A DNA stretch of 64,000 nucleotides, taken from assembly GCA_963830065.1 (NCBI GenBank), contig CAWHLA010000011.1, positions 124,001 to 188,000 on the forward strand. The letters are read 5' to 3'. Every line of letters begins with the position of its first letter. Position 1 is the first letter of the stretch. Position numbers and translations under genes: made by a program. This DNA comes from JACCZR01 sp963830065. Lineage in GTDB: Bacteria; Actinomycetota; Thermoleophilia; Solirubrobacterales; Thermoleophilaceae. Below, one piece after another: positions 9,490 to 18,755 of this stretch. The notes beneath the pieces are model-generated. The model had not been told where the DNA came from. It saw only the letters and a program-made list of their open reading frames with translations, and ran no database searches.

Positions 9490-11292
9490 ATGAGCCGCCT
9501 CCGCTCTCTGATCCGCCCGGCCCCCCTCCTACTGCTCGGCATCGTGGTCGCCGGGCTGGCGGTCCGGGTGATCAACAACCGCTACGGGCTGCCCTACGTC
9601 TTCACCCACGACGAAGCCGAGCACTTCACCGACCGGGCCGTGCGCATGTTCCGCGAGGACCTCGACCCGAGCTACTACGAGAACCCGACGACGTTCACCT
9701 ACCTGGTCTACGCGGCGCTGCGCGTCCAGTTCGGCGTGCTGGGGAGCTTCTTCGACCTGCCGCGCGGGAACCTGACCAGACAGTTCGCCACCGACCCGAC
9801 CACCATCTGGATCGGCGCCCGCACGTACACCGCGCTGGTGTGCATGGCCGGCGTGGTCGTCCTCTACTTCGTGGGCAAGAAGCTGTTCGGCCGCCGCGAG
9901 GGCCTGGTCGCCGCGGCGATCCTGTCGTTCGCGTTCCTCGCCGTGACCTACTCGCGCCAGGCAGTGACCGACGTGGGCGCGCTGACGGGCGTGGCGCTCG
10001 CGCTGCTGTTCTCCGTAAAGGCGCTGGAAGACGGCCGGCGCCGCTGGTTCATCCTGGCCGGCACGGCGGCGGGGCTGGCGCTGTCGTTCAAGTACACGGC
10101 CGGACTGGTGCTGCTGCCCGTCGGGCTCGCGGCGCTGCTGCGGCTGCGGGCGGAGCCCCTGCGCACGGTGCTCTCCGGGCTGCTGGCGCTGGCCTGCGCC
10201 GCAGTCACCTTCGCCGTGCTCAACCCGTACCTGATCATCCGCTTCGGCGAGTTCCGGGCCAAGGTCCAGGCCCAGGCGGAGGTGGCCGGCAACCTGGCCA
10301 AGGCGGGTCAGGAGGGGAGCGCGCCGGCCTACTACCTCGACAGCCTGACCTGGGGCCTGGGCTGGCTGGTCGCGCTGGCCGCAGTGGCGGGCGTGGTGGT
10401 GCTGGCCCGCCGCGACTGGCGCCGGGCGCTGCTGCTGGCCGCCTTCCCGCTCGCGCTGTTCGCCTACCTGAGCCTGCAGTCGCGCTACTTCGGCCGCTGG
10501 CTGCTGCCCGCATACCCGGCGCTGGCGCTGCTCGCCTCCGTGGCGCTGGTGCAGGCGGGCGTGTGGCTGACCCGGTCGCGGCCGCGGCTGGCACCGCTGG
10601 CCGTGGGCGCTCTGACGGTGCTGGTGTTGGCCCAGTCCTTGTTGGCCGACGTGCGCTCCACGGTCGTGCTCGGGCGTGAGGACACGCGGCTGGAGGCCCG
10701 CCGCTACCTGGCGGCGCACTACCCGCCTCAGCTGCGGATCTCGATCGAGCCCTCCACCCCCGACCGCTTCTACCGCGCCGCCCCCGACGGCCGGCTGCCG
10801 TCGTGGGTGGGACGCTGCCTAGGCCACGGCTACTCCTACCGCAGCCCTGGTGGACGACGGGTGTGCGAGCGCCAAGAGCCCGGCCAGTTCGCGCGCCCGG
10901 CCAACAAGCTCAGATCCTCGAACTACCACTTGGCCCTGGCCCCGCGGGCGATCGACGACTTCCGCTTCTACGGATACTGCACCGTGATGACCGCGAGCCT
11001 GGTGCGCGAGCGCGTGGAGCAGATCGGCTCGGAGAAGGTGCGCGGCTACTACCGCCGGCTGGAGCGTGAGGCCGACCTGGTCAAGACCTGGAGTCCCTAC
11101 CGCAAGGGAGCCAAGCCGCCCCCGTTCGACTTCGACCTCTCCTACAACTACTACCCGGGCGCCTTCTACCGGCCCGGGCCGGAGATCAAGCTCTACCGGC
11201 TGCGCAACTGCCACCAGGGCGTGGGCCCTTCGGCGGTGCGGGTTCCCCGCACGCCGAAGGTTCCACTTGGGGCGCCTCCCGAAGACGCCTGA
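9490..11292 (+). CDS. GT39-family (PMT_2-like) membrane glycosyltransferase
   Basis: A 600-residue protein. After the first membrane segment comes the acidic loop THDEAEHFTDRAV, equivalent to the catalytic D-E loop of protein mannosyltransferase and ArnT-like enzymes. About ten more hydrophobic segments follow (for example the VVVLYFVGKKLFG region), then a roughly 170-residue hydrophilic C-terminal domain. It probably transfers a sugar from a polyprenyl-phosphate donor outside the membrane. The ATG at 9490 lies 4 bases after the preceding gene. It converges on the GH6 pseudogene, leaving 6 bases between the ends. Confidence 0.78.
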   Translation: MSRLRSLIRPAPLLLLGIVVAGLAVRVINNRYGLPYVFTHDEAEHFTDRAVRMFREDLDPSYYENPTTFTYLVYAALRVQFGVLGSFFDLPRGNLTRQFATDPTTIWIGARTYTALVCMAGVVVLYFVGKKLFGRREGLVAAAILSFAFLAVTYSRQAVTDVGALTGVALALLFSVKALEDGRRRWFILAGTAAGLALSFKYTAGLVLLPVGLAALLRLRAEPLRTVLSGLLALACAAVTFAVLNPYLIIRFGEFRAKVQAQAEVAGNLAKAGQEGSAPAYYLDSLTWGLGWLVALAAVAGVVVLARRDWRRALLLAAFPLALFAYLSLQSRYFGRWLLPAYPALALLASVALVQAGVWLTRSRPRLAPLAVGALTVLVLAQSLLADVRSTVVLGREDTRLEARRYLAAHYPPQLRISIEPSTPDRFYRAAPDGRLPSWVGRCLGHGYSYRSPGGRRVCERQEPGQFARPANKLRSSNYHLALAPRAIDDFRFYGYCTVMTASLVRERVEQIGSEKVRGYYRRLEREADLVKTWSPYRKGAKPPPFDFDLSYNYYPGAFYRPGPEIKLYRLRNCHQGVGPSAVRVPRTPKVPLGAPPEDA

Positions 11293-11298
11293 GCCCGT

Positions 11299-12365
11299 TT
11301 ACCAGCGGGCCTGGCGAGCCAGGCTGAGCGCACGCTCAACCCAGAAGGTTCCGGCGTTGGGGCCGCCGCGCATCGAGTAGCGCGGGCCTCGGCCGGCCGT
11401 TGCAGCAACTGGAGGCCCGGGCGGCTCATCCACAGGTAGCCGTCAAGCTGCGGGTCGTTGACGGCCTGCGGGGGTGTGCCCAGCGCGGACCGCTTGGGGT
11501 TGCACCACACGTTGACCGTCTTCCACAGTTCTTGGCCCGGCTGACCCAGCGCCGGTACCAGAGATCTTGGCGGCCGTAGCGGACGTTGTTGGCGCTGGTG
11601 TCGAAGTGCGTGATGTTGAGCGAGAAGCCCCGCACCCGATGGACGCCGGCGGAACGCAGATAGCGAGCCATCTCACGCGCCGGGCGCCAGTCCGAGGCAC
11701 CGGCCTCGATGTACGTGGTCACGTTCGGCTTCTTGGCCAGCAGCTGGGTCGCGTAGTTGAGGTTGCGCAGCCTGAGAGGCCCGGCGCGACTTGTGCAGGC
11801 ACTTGAGCGTGCCCAGCGCGTCGGGCTCGCAGGGCGATTATCACCCGGCGGTTGCCCAGGCCCTGGACGAAGCGCTTGAACCAGCGCCGTTAGCGGGCGT
11901 CCAGGCGCCGGCCGCCGCCGGTGTACTTCCGATTGCACTTCTCGCCCTCGTGGGCCAGGACGGTGATGCCCGGGACGGTGCCCGGAGCGCGCTCGGCGGC
12001 CCGCTGCAGGAACACGCGCGTGTTGCGCTCGGGGTTGCGGTCGCTCTTGCCGATCCAGCGAAAGATCGGCTGGTTGGAGATCTTGGCCAACAGGCCGGCG
12101 GTGCCGGTCTGGCCGGCGCGGCGGTAGCGCTGCTCCCACCGGGCCGCGGGCTGCTCGACCTTGTCGACGTAGAACTTGAGCCCCAACAGCGGGTTGGCGT
12201 CGCTGGGCGCCACACCCTGTGGGTTGGCGGGGGGCTGCGTGGGGTCGCAGGCGTCGAGGGAAGCTGCGGGAGCTGAGGCAGCTTGGGGACCTTCACCTGT
12301 GCTGAGGCAGAGGTGCAGGCGAGCAGGGAAATGATCAGGGTAAGAAGGAGAGTGGGAAAGCGCAT
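11299..12365 (-). pseudogene. Decayed glycoside hydrolase family 6 (cellulase/cellobiohydrolase-like) gene
   Basis: Pieces of one GH6 protein appear in order but in different frames. First is a signal peptide starting MRFPTLLLTLIISLLACTSASA (ATG at 12365). Then come NPLLGLKFYVDKVEQPAARW and ISNQPIFRWIG; an in-frame stop at 11890-11892; WFKRFVQGLGNRRVIIAL and EPDALGTLKCL; NLNYATQLLAKKPNVTTYIEAG; GFSLNITHFDTSANNVRYG; WCNPKRSALGTPP with DGYLWMSRPG; and finally GGPNAGTFWVERALSLARQ ending at 11299. At least four frameshifts plus the stop separate them. The intact enzyme would have been a secreted beta-1,4-glucanase of about 350 residues. The block order matches GH6 from memory; no alignment was run. 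Confidence 0.82.
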
Positions 12366-12435
12366 AGGACCAGGAGGTGGGATCGGGGGTGAGGGCGACT
12401 GCCCTCCCCTCATCGGGCCGGCTGCTGGCAAGCGT

Positions 12436-12655
12436 GATCAAACGGGTTCGGACCTGGACACCCGTCCAGTCACCAGTCCCGACCAGTGGGAGATCGGCTG
12501 GCTCTCGATCGCTTGCATCAGGGCCGCGCAGCCGTGCTGGCGCGCCCGCCGGTGCGCCTTACCACTTGGCCGCTGGTTGCTCGTGGTAGTCCAGGTAGAG
12601 CTTGACCCTCAGCAGAGGGTTGGGTGCGGTTTGACTAACTGCCCGCCAGTCCCGA
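12436..12655 (-). pseudogene. Second, truncated GH6 fragment next to the first
   Basis: The minus strand encodes PNPLLRVKLYLDYHEQPAAKW, then a stop. In another frame it continues HRRARQHGCAALMQAIESQP with ISHW after it. Both blocks parallel the N-terminal part of the neighbouring GH6 relic (NPLLGLKFYVDKVEQPAARW, then ISNQPIFRW). Only about 70 codons are represented, without a signal peptide or C-terminal half. It reads as a partial copy left by a tandem duplication. Confidence 0.62.
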
Positions 12656-12833
12656 AGCACCGGAGCGCGTACTGGCGCAAGAACGGGCCAGCTGATCATC
12701 GCTTAGCTCGTGAAGCTGCCGCCCGTCGCGGCGGCGCTACCCATGGGCGCGGGAGCGCCTACTCACTACCGCCCTCGACGGTCTGCGCCCCGAGGCGGCC
12801 ACGCGCTGCCGGGCAGCCCTCCGGCGCGCAGCC
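12656..12833. other. Non-coding stretch upstream of the GH6 fragment
   Basis: No convincing gene, RNA or hairpin is seen. With the two GH6 relics it makes 11.30-12.83 kb the only long stretch of the window without an intact gene. Confidence 0.4.
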
Positions 12834-14378
12834 CTAGCTGGAGAGCGGCTCCTTCTGCGCCTTGGTCTCGGGCGCCTCGATGTAGGGCTGCTTCTCGTCC
12901 TGGGTCTCTTCCTCGTGGTACGCCGACTCGGCGTTGACCGCCCAGAGGTCGTGCTCGGTGCCCTTCACGAGGTTGTCCACCGCACGCATCGAGGTGAGCA
13001 TGGAGTGGTCGGAGTTGTTGTAGCGGTGCAGCCCGTTGCGCCCGACCTGCTGGAAGTTGTCCAGGCCATCGACGAAGGAGCGGATCGTCGCGATCCGGTC
13101 CGAGTAGTCCATGTCGTACATCGGGTAGGCCTTCGGCACCCGCGTGGCGAAGCCGAACTCGAGCTTGTCGCGCGTGGCGAGGCCGAGCTTCTCTAGCTCC
13201 TTCATCCCGAGCTCGACGAGCTTGTCGTCGTCCATCTCCCACAGGTGGTCGCCCGCGAAGCAGAAGTACTCCAGGCCGACGCAGGCCTTGGTGTCGTCGG
13301 GCACCATCCACGGGCTCCAGGAGCGGAAGTTCTGGATCCGGCCGACCTCGACGTCGGGCTCGTGGATGTAGATCCAGTTGTCCGGGAACAGGTCCTCGCC
13401 GTCGAGCACCAGCGACACGGTGAGGAAGTCGCGGTAGCGCAGGCCCTTGGCTGCGGCGATGACCTCGCCCCTTGGGCGCGGCTCGGACATGCCCACGGTG
13501 TTGCGCAGCGGCAGCGAGGAGATCACGTGCGCGGCCTCGTAGACCTCGTCCTTGGTGTGCACGCGCACGACGCGGGAGCCCTCGATCTCGAGCTTGGTGA
13601 CCGGCGTGTTCATGAGGATCTTGCCGCCGAGCTTCTGGATGTCGTCGGTCATCGTCTCCCACATCTGGCCCGGGCCGTAGCGCGGGTAGTGGAACTCGCC
13701 GATGAGCGTCTTGATCTCGTCGCCCTTGTTGCCGAAGAAGGCGGCCTTGGCGGCGCTGAAGAAGGACAGGCCCTTGATGCGCTGGGCGGCCCAGTCGGCG
13801 CGGATCTCCGAGACCGGCACGCCCCACACCTTCTCGGTGTACGAGCGGAAGAAGTTGTCGAACAGCCGCTTGCCGAAGCGGTTGATCACCCACTGCTCGA
13901 AGGTGTCCTCGCGGCCCTTCGGCCGGATCTTCGCCCAGGCGTAGGAGAGCATGCAGCGCGTCAGCTCGACCGGGCCGAGCTTCTTGATCACGTCCGCCCC
14001 GCGCAGGGGGTAGTCGAGGAAGCGCTTGCGCCAGTAGATGCGCGACATGCGCGGACGCTTGAGGAACTCCTCGCGCATGATCTCGTGCCAGAGGTCGTCG
14101 ACCTCCTGCACCTTGGTAAAGAAGCGGTGGCCACCGAGGTCGAACCGGTACTCGCCTCCGGGGCCGTCGCGGACCTCGGTCTTGGCGATGCCGCCGACCT
14201 GGTCCTCAGCCTCGAAGATGATCACCGGGAGCCCCTGCTTGGCCAGCAGGTAGCCGGCCGTCAGGCCCGCGGGGCCGCCGCCGATGATCAGGGTGGGCTT
14301 GTCGCGGATCTCGGGGTGGGCGAGCTCCGCGGGCGGAGCTACGGGCTCCGCCGGAGAGTTGTTGTTCCCGTCTGCCAT
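12834..14378 (-). CDS. FAD-dependent oxidoreductase, UDP-galactopyranose mutase/amine oxidase-like
   Basis: The protein has 514 residues. The N-terminal dinucleotide-binding motif TLIIGGGPAGLTAGYLLAKQ (about residues 29-48) is followed by the FAD motif FEAEDQVGGIAKT and then DLGGHRFFTK, characteristic of UGM/protoporphyrinogen-oxidase-like flavoproteins. The conserved RFGKRLFDNFFRSYTEKVWG helps assign the family, and GLHRYNNSDHSM near the C-terminus is the flavin-contacting end. A role in remodelling an activated sugar fits its position among glycosyltransferases but is inferred. GAGGA lies 4 bases before the ATG; it follows the GT39-like gene by 7 bases. Confidence 0.8.
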   Translation of the reverse strand: MADGNNNSPAEPVAPPAELAHPEIRDKPTLIIGGGPAGLTAGYLLAKQGLPVIIFEAEDQVGGIAKTEVRDGPGGEYRFDLGGHRFFTKVQEVDDLWHEIMREEFLKRPRMSRIYWRKRFLDYPLRGADVIKKLGPVELTRCMLSYAWAKIRPKGREDTFEQWVINRFGKRLFDNFFRSYTEKVWGVPVSEIRADWAAQRIKGLSFFSAAKAAFFGNKGDEIKTLIGEFHYPRYGPGQMWETMTDDIQKLGGKILMNTPVTKLEIEGSRVVRVHTKDEVYEAAHVISSLPLRNTVGMSEPRPRGEVIAAAKGLRYRDFLTVSLVLDGEDLFPDNWIYIHEPDVEVGRIQNFRSWSPWMVPDDTKACVGLEYFCFAGDHLWEMDDDKLVELGMKELEKLGLATRDKLEFGFATRVPKAYPMYDMDYSDRIATIRSFVDGLDNFQQVGRNGLHRYNNSDHSMLTSMRAVDNLVKGTEHDLWAVNAESAYHEEETQDEKQPYIEAPETKAQKEPLSS

Positions 14379-14385
14379 GTCGTCC

Positions 14386-15954
14386 TCAGCTTGTCTTCTC
14401 GTAGAGCACTCCGCGTACTCCGATTCGGGTAGCCCGCCGGTAGAACTCGGGGGCGGGTTGCAGCTGCCGGAAGCGTTTGTCGAGGCCTATGTCGAGACCC
14501 CACTGTGCCGACCGCCGCCTCACGAGCTGCGTCCACGGTGCGTCCCAGTCGTTCTTCTGCGTGGTGACCGGGTGCACGAAGAACACCTTCGCGCCGCGCG
14601 GGAGCCTAGCAAGCAGAGGATCGAGGTTCTTCGCGGGAGTGGCGGTGATCAGGCGGTCTTGGGCGTCGGTCCAGTCCATCACAGCGGGGTTGCTGACCGC
14701 TCCCAACGGGGTCGCGTACTTGAGCCCGTTGACCGGCAGGTGATAGTCGATCAGCGGGGTCTGCTCGGGCTGCATCACCACCACGAGGTCGCCCGAGTGC
14801 AGTTGCGGCGTGGCGGTCTTGCCCAGGTCGGCGGCGTTGGACTTGTTCTTCAGCTCGTAGCTCTTGGGGATGGCCCAGATGCCGAGGATGATCACCAGCC
14901 CAACGAGGCCCAGCTTCCCCGCCCGGGCCAGGCCCACCGACGCGAGCAGCAGCAGGAATCCCAGCGTCGCGCCCAGGTAGCGCGTGGTCCAGGCCGGCGA
15001 GACCTGCGAGACCAGCCACGCGACGGCCAGCGTGGCCAGGAAGCCGATCGCGATCGTGACGACCGCCTGGCGCTCGCGACTCATCTTCTCGCGTAGGGCG
15101 AGCGCCAGCCCCGAGCCCGCGGCCAGCACCAGGGCGACCGTGGCCGCGCCGCCGCCCAGCAGGGACTTGGCGATCTGGACGGGAGCGCCGAACTTGGGCG
15201 GGTCCAGCCAGGGAGCGCCGGTGTGCTGGACCTGGTGGAGCAGCGTCGGCAGCCACGGGACGTAGAGCAGGGCGGCCGCGCCGAAGCCGATGGCCGCGTC
15301 GCGCAGCAACTCGCGCCGTTCGTCGCTCGTGCGCCACAGGAAGGCGAAGGCGACCACGAGGCCGGCGCCTACGAACGCTCCCCAGTTGTGCGTGTAGACC
15401 AGCGCCGCCAGCGAAGCCACGAACACCGGCAGGTACTGGCGGCGGCGGAAGACGAACACGTTCACGAAGGCGGCCGTCACCAGGAGGCTGAGCAGCACCA
15501 TCAGCGAGTACATGCGCGTCTCCTGCGCGTACGTGGTGAGGAATGGGTTGACCGCGGCCAGCGCGGCGCCGATCACGCCGGCGCGGCGGCCGAAGATGGT
15601 CCAGCCGGCCCACAGCATCGCGGGGACGAGCAGGAGCGCGATGAGCACCGAGAGGCCTTGTGTCTCGCCCGGGCCGGTGCCGAGGACGCTGGTCCAGAGG
15701 TGGAGCAGCATGTAGTACAGCGGTGGCGAGCCGTCCAGGCGCAGCGTGCCCGGGATGTCGAAGAACGGCTGCGAGGAGATGCCGATCGACAGCCCCTCGT
15801 CCATCCACAGCGACTCGCCCAGGCTGAGCGTGCGCAGCACCAGGGAGACCAGGAGCAGCCCGAGGACGACCACCCACACCCACCAGTTGCCCTCGGGCGC
15901 CGAGCGTGGGATGCGAGGCAGGCCTCGAGGCCGGCGAGAGGCGACGGAGGCCAC
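14386..15954 (-). CDS. GT39-family (PMT_2-like) membrane glycosyltransferase
   Basis: The protein has 522 residues. Diagnostic features are SLWMDEGLSIGI after the first membrane segment (the catalytic acidic loop), DGSPPLYYMLLHLW, YAQETRMYSL and YTHNWGAF, all typical of bacterial PMT_2 proteins. About eleven hydrophobic segments are followed by a soluble C-terminal tail. The GTG start at 15954 lies 6 bases behind TAAGGT, a -10 box that contains the stop codon of the gene upstream. It is probably co-transcribed with the flavoprotein gene that follows. Confidence 0.82.
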   Translation of the reverse strand: MASVASRRPRGLPRIPRSAPEGNWWVWVVVLGLLLVSLVLRTLSLGESLWMDEGLSIGISSQPFFDIPGTLRLDGSPPLYYMLLHLWTSVLGTGPGETQGLSVLIALLLVPAMLWAGWTIFGRRAGVIGAALAAVNPFLTTYAQETRMYSLMVLLSLLVTAAFVNVFVFRRRQYLPVFVASLAALVYTHNWGAFVGAGLVVAFAFLWRTSDERRELLRDAAIGFGAAALLYVPWLPTLLHQVQHTGAPWLDPPKFGAPVQIAKSLLGGGAATVALVLAAGSGLALALREKMSRERQAVVTIAIGFLATLAVAWLVSQVSPAWTTRYLGATLGFLLLLASVGLARAGKLGLVGLVIILGIWAIPKSYELKNKSNAADLGKTATPQLHSGDLVVVMQPEQTPLIDYHLPVNGLKYATPLGAVSNPAVMDWTDAQDRLITATPAKNLDPLLARLPRGAKVFFVHPVTTQKNDWDAPWTQLVRRRSAQWGLDIGLDKRFRQLQPAPEFYRRATRIGVRGVLYEKTS

Positions 15955-15960
15955 CCGGAA

Positions 15961-15966
15961 ACCTTA
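15961..15966 (-). promoter_or_regulatory. -10 box of the GT39 gene, overlapping the upstream stop codon
   Basis: TAAGGT on the minus strand ends 6 bases before the GTG at 15954. Its first three bases are the TAA stop of the upstream gene. Confidence 0.45.
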
Positions 15967-17562
15967 GCCAGCGCTGACCCGGCCACCCGCCGGTGCACGC
16001 GGTGTTTCGCGCGAGGCGGCGGGGCAGGCCGAGCTGCCGGTCGGGGGCACGGTCACGATCCGCCACCTGCCCACGCGGGCGATCTGGCGGTAGCGGCGGT
16101 CGGTGAGCTTGATCACCAGCGGGCCGGTGGGCACGGTGCGGGTGCGGAAGGCCGCGCCCGGCGGGGGGGTCCCCTCGAGCGAGCGCACGTCGGCCCCGTG
16201 CACGCCGAGCTCGTACGCCACCATCTGGGTCTGGTACGGGCCGCTGTAGAGCCCGCCGCACGCCCTCAGGCGCTCCTTGCCGCCCCCGGCCTCGATCACC
16301 TTCTCCAGATTGGGCCAGAGCGACGTCTCGTAGGCGAGCTGCTTGCGCATCTTCTGGAAGCTGTCGACCTTCTGGTCCGCCACGGGCGCTGCGACCGCCA
16401 GTGCGGCCACGAAGGCGACGGCCACGGCGCCCGGGCGCGCCCAGCTGCGTCCGGTGACCCGTGCGGCCAGGTCGCCGGTGCCCCGCAGCGCGAAGGCGGC
16501 GCCGACCCCCGCCAGGATGGTGAAGGCCGCCGAGGAGACGATCAGGTAGCGGTTGTTGCCCGCGTAGCCGGCCTCGGTCATCACCGCCACCAGCGCGAAC
16601 CAGGCGCAGCCGCCGCCGAACAGGGCGAGCACCGGGCCGTGGGTACGGCGGCGGATGAAGCAGTAGAGGGCCCAGGCCACGGCCACGGCGGCGCCGATCT
16701 TCACCGGGGTCACCAGCGTCTCACCGAAGCGCTCGAGCAGCTCCATCGTCGGGTTGTCCGCGAAGGCCGCGCTGCCCCGGTTGGGGTTGGTGGCGCGGGT
16801 GGCGGCCCGCAGTGCCTGGCCCGACCCCCACAGCTCGGGGCCGAACCACAGCAGCGGCACCAGCAGCCCGAGCAGCACCGTTCGCACGCGCAGCGCAGGC
16901 TCGCGCACGAGCAGGAACAGGCCGTACAGGCCGAGGAACGGCCACACCTCCGGGCGCAGCAGGGCGGCCGCGAAGGCGAAGTACAGGGCGTGGTCGCGGT
17001 GGCCGTCCAGGTGGCGCTCGAAGGCCAGCAGCACCAGGGCCACCATCAGGGCCTCGGAGTTGCCCAGCGCGGCGTCACGCAGGAAGTTGAAGCTGGTGAG
17101 CAGCAGGACGGCGCAGGCCAGGCCGCCGAGCACCCCGGGCAGCCCGCCGCCACCCAGTCGGTAGGCGACGCGGAAGGTCATGGCGGTGGCCAGCAGGGCG
17201 CCCGCTCGCGCCACCAGGAGCCACAGCACCGGCGCGGTGTCCTCGCCGAACAGCGAGAAGACGGTGGTGAACACCACCGGTAGCGGCTTCCAGGACGGCC
17301 CGCCCTCGGTCAGGAGGTCGAAGTGAGCGATCTCCCGGCCCCACAGGATCCACGCCCAGGGGTCGTAGGTCGGCGTGGCGTAGAAGAACAGGCTGACCGC
17401 CGCGAGCGCCAGGCAGACCCCGGCGACGATCCACAGCGACCCGAGCGGCGGGCGCTGGGCCTCTCCCGCCGCCGCGTCGGCGGTGGCCGCGGCAGAGCGG
17501 CTCTCGGGGGCCCCTCCCCCCCTCAGCCGAAGGAGGCGGGCCTGTGCGCCCGGCGTTCGCAC
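15964..17562 (-). CDS. Multispanning GT-C-like membrane protein, WAWxxWGR family (copy 2)
   Basis: A 532-residue paralogue of the proteins at 8091-9485 and 24083-25480. It has YDPWAWILWGREIAHFDL then GGPSWKPLPVVFTTVFSLFG, and about ten further hydrophobic segments. The C-terminal soluble tail ends in an Ala/Arg-rich stretch. The first 40 residues are low-complexity and Arg/Ala-rich, so a start further downstream, close to SLWIVAGVCLALAAV, is possible. The chosen start at 17562 is 4 bases after the stop of the LPG-synthase-like gene. It probably transfers a sugar in glycan synthesis. Confidence 0.7.
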   Translation of the reverse strand: MRTPGAQARLLRLRGGGAPESRSAAATADAAAGEAQRPPLGSLWIVAGVCLALAAVSLFFYATPTYDPWAWILWGREIAHFDLLTEGGPSWKPLPVVFTTVFSLFGEDTAPVLWLLVARAGALLATAMTFRVAYRLGGGGLPGVLGGLACAVLLLTSFNFLRDAALGNSEALMVALVLLAFERHLDGHRDHALYFAFAAALLRPEVWPFLGLYGLFLLVREPALRVRTVLLGLLVPLLWFGPELWGSGQALRAATRATNPNRGSAAFADNPTMELLERFGETLVTPVKIGAAVAVAWALYCFIRRRTHGPVLALFGGGCAWFALVAVMTEAGYAGNNRYLIVSSAAFTILAGVGAAFALRGTGDLAARVTGRSWARPGAVAVAFVAALAVAAPVADQKVDSFQKMRKQLAYETSLWPNLEKVIEAGGGKERLRACGGLYSGPYQTQMVAYELGVHGADVRSLEGTPPPGAAFRTRTVPTGPLVIKLTDRRYRQIARVGRWRIVTVPPTGSSACPAASRETPRAPAGGRVSAG

Positions 17563-17566
17563 CGGG

Positions 17567-18532
17567 TTACGCCCGGCTGGGGGCGAGCCGGGCCGCGCTG
17601 CGCAGCCGTGCCCAGCCGCCGTAGCGCGTGACGAGCACGACCAGGCCGACCAGCGTGATCGGCACGTAGAGGATGAAGCGCAGGAGCAGCAGGTAGGAGA
17701 CGACCACCGAGCCGCTGCCGCCCAGCGCGCGGGCGCCGAACGCCACCGCGGCGTCGAAGGTGCCGATCGAGCCCGGCGCCGCGGGCAGCGCCGCCACGAA
17801 GTTGGTCAGGGCCACGAGGTAGAGCGCGCCGCTGATGCTGATGTGCAGCTCGACCGCCTCGGCCACGGCCAGGTACACCGCACCTTCCAGCGCCCACAGC
17901 ACGAAGGTCACGCCGAGCAACCACACGCCCTCCTTGCGGATCAGCGCGCGCGGCGCGTGCGCGAGGGGGCGGATGAACTCGGTCACGCGGACCATTGCGC
18001 CGCGGCGGCGCATGAACTCTAAGGCGGCGATCCCGACGATCAGGACCCCGACCGCCGCGCCGCCGATGATCAGCGGGTGGTCGGTGTCGGGCAGGATGTT
18101 CCGGTCGCTGAGGGTGAAGAGGATGGTGCCGACCAAGATCGCTCCCAGGGCGATCACGTCCAGGACGCGCTCGGCGACGATGGAGCCCGTGATCTTGCGC
18201 TTGCCCGCGCCGGTGCGCTGGTCGAGCAGCACCACTCGCAGCGCCTCGCCCGCGCGCGCGGGAAGGACGTTGTTTCCCATGTAGCCGACCGTGGTGAGGC
18301 CGTAGCAGTCACTGCGCGCGGCCTTGACCTCGCTGAGCCGGAGGATGTGGTGCCAGCGCTCGGCGCGCACAGCGGTCGCCGCTCCGTAGATCACGAGCGC
18401 GAGCGCAAGCAGGGCGAGTGCTCCCGCGCTGTCGGGGAACTTGGGCGCGTCCTGGTGGAGGGCCCACCAGATGACTGCACCGAGAGCGACCAGCGATAGG
18501 GCCGCTTGGATGAGCGCAAGACGACGGTTCAT
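17567..18532 (-). CDS. Lysylphosphatidylglycerol synthase TM region/UPF0104 family membrane protein
   Basis: A 321-residue protein with 7-8 hydrophobic segments and the family pattern GYMGNNVLPARAGEALRV (about residues 90-107), ERVLD, and ALPAAPGSIGTFDAAV near the C-terminus. Members act as lipid flippases or as the membrane part of lipid-modifying enzymes and often accompany polyprenyl-glycosyltransferases. It has no catalytic MprF synthase domain. The ATG at 18532 heads a group with the GT-C gene that follows it. Confidence 0.85.
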   Translation of the reverse strand: MNRRLALIQAALSLVALGAVIWWALHQDAPKFPDSAGALALLALALVIYGAATAVRAERWHHILRLSEVKAARSDCYGLTTVGYMGNNVLPARAGEALRVVLLDQRTGAGKRKITGSIVAERVLDVIALGAILVGTILFTLSDRNILPDTDHPLIIGGAAVGVLIVGIAALEFMRRRGAMVRVTEFIRPLAHAPRALIRKEGVWLLGVTFVLWALEGAVYLAVAEAVELHISISGALYLVALTNFVAALPAAPGSIGTFDAAVAFGARALGGSGSVVVSYLLLLRFILYVPITLVGLVVLVTRYGGWARLRSAARLAPSRA

Positions 18533-18755
18533 TCGGCTCCAGGTTCCATGGAGTGAACGCCGGCTCCTTCGTTACCCGCTTCCCGAAGGAACGACGCTCG
18601 ACCTGACCGTCCCCGGGTGGGACGACCGCAAAGCCGGACGGTAGCAGGACACTCCGCCGCACCGCGACAACCGAGCCATTGCTGTGTTACCGCGCCCGAA
18701 CCGTTAGTCGTCCACCGGTTTTGTGGCTAACCTGGCCGCGCCGGTCCTCGCCTCC
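18533..18755. other. Divergent intergenic region with an interrupted inverted repeat
   Basis: It separates the LPG-synthase-like gene from the GH2 gene. GTTAG at 18703-18707 and CCAC downstream of it are mirrored by GTGG and CTAAC, the last at 18727-18731, forming an imperfect inverted repeat. TAACCT at 18728-18733 could be the -10 box for the GH2 gene, giving a short 5' leader. Nothing else is recognised. Confidence 0.35.

Noticed and set aside
11293..12833. Genomic island or insertion sequence explaining the broken region
   Set aside because: No transposase, terminal repeats or target duplications are seen, and base composition is not clearly different; gene decay is enough to explain it.
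15223..17283. A 686-residue open frame on the plus strand
   Set aside because: It is antisense to two membrane glycosyltransferase genes with clear motifs, and its composition (Gln, Arg, His, Gly-rich) is that of a shadow frame.
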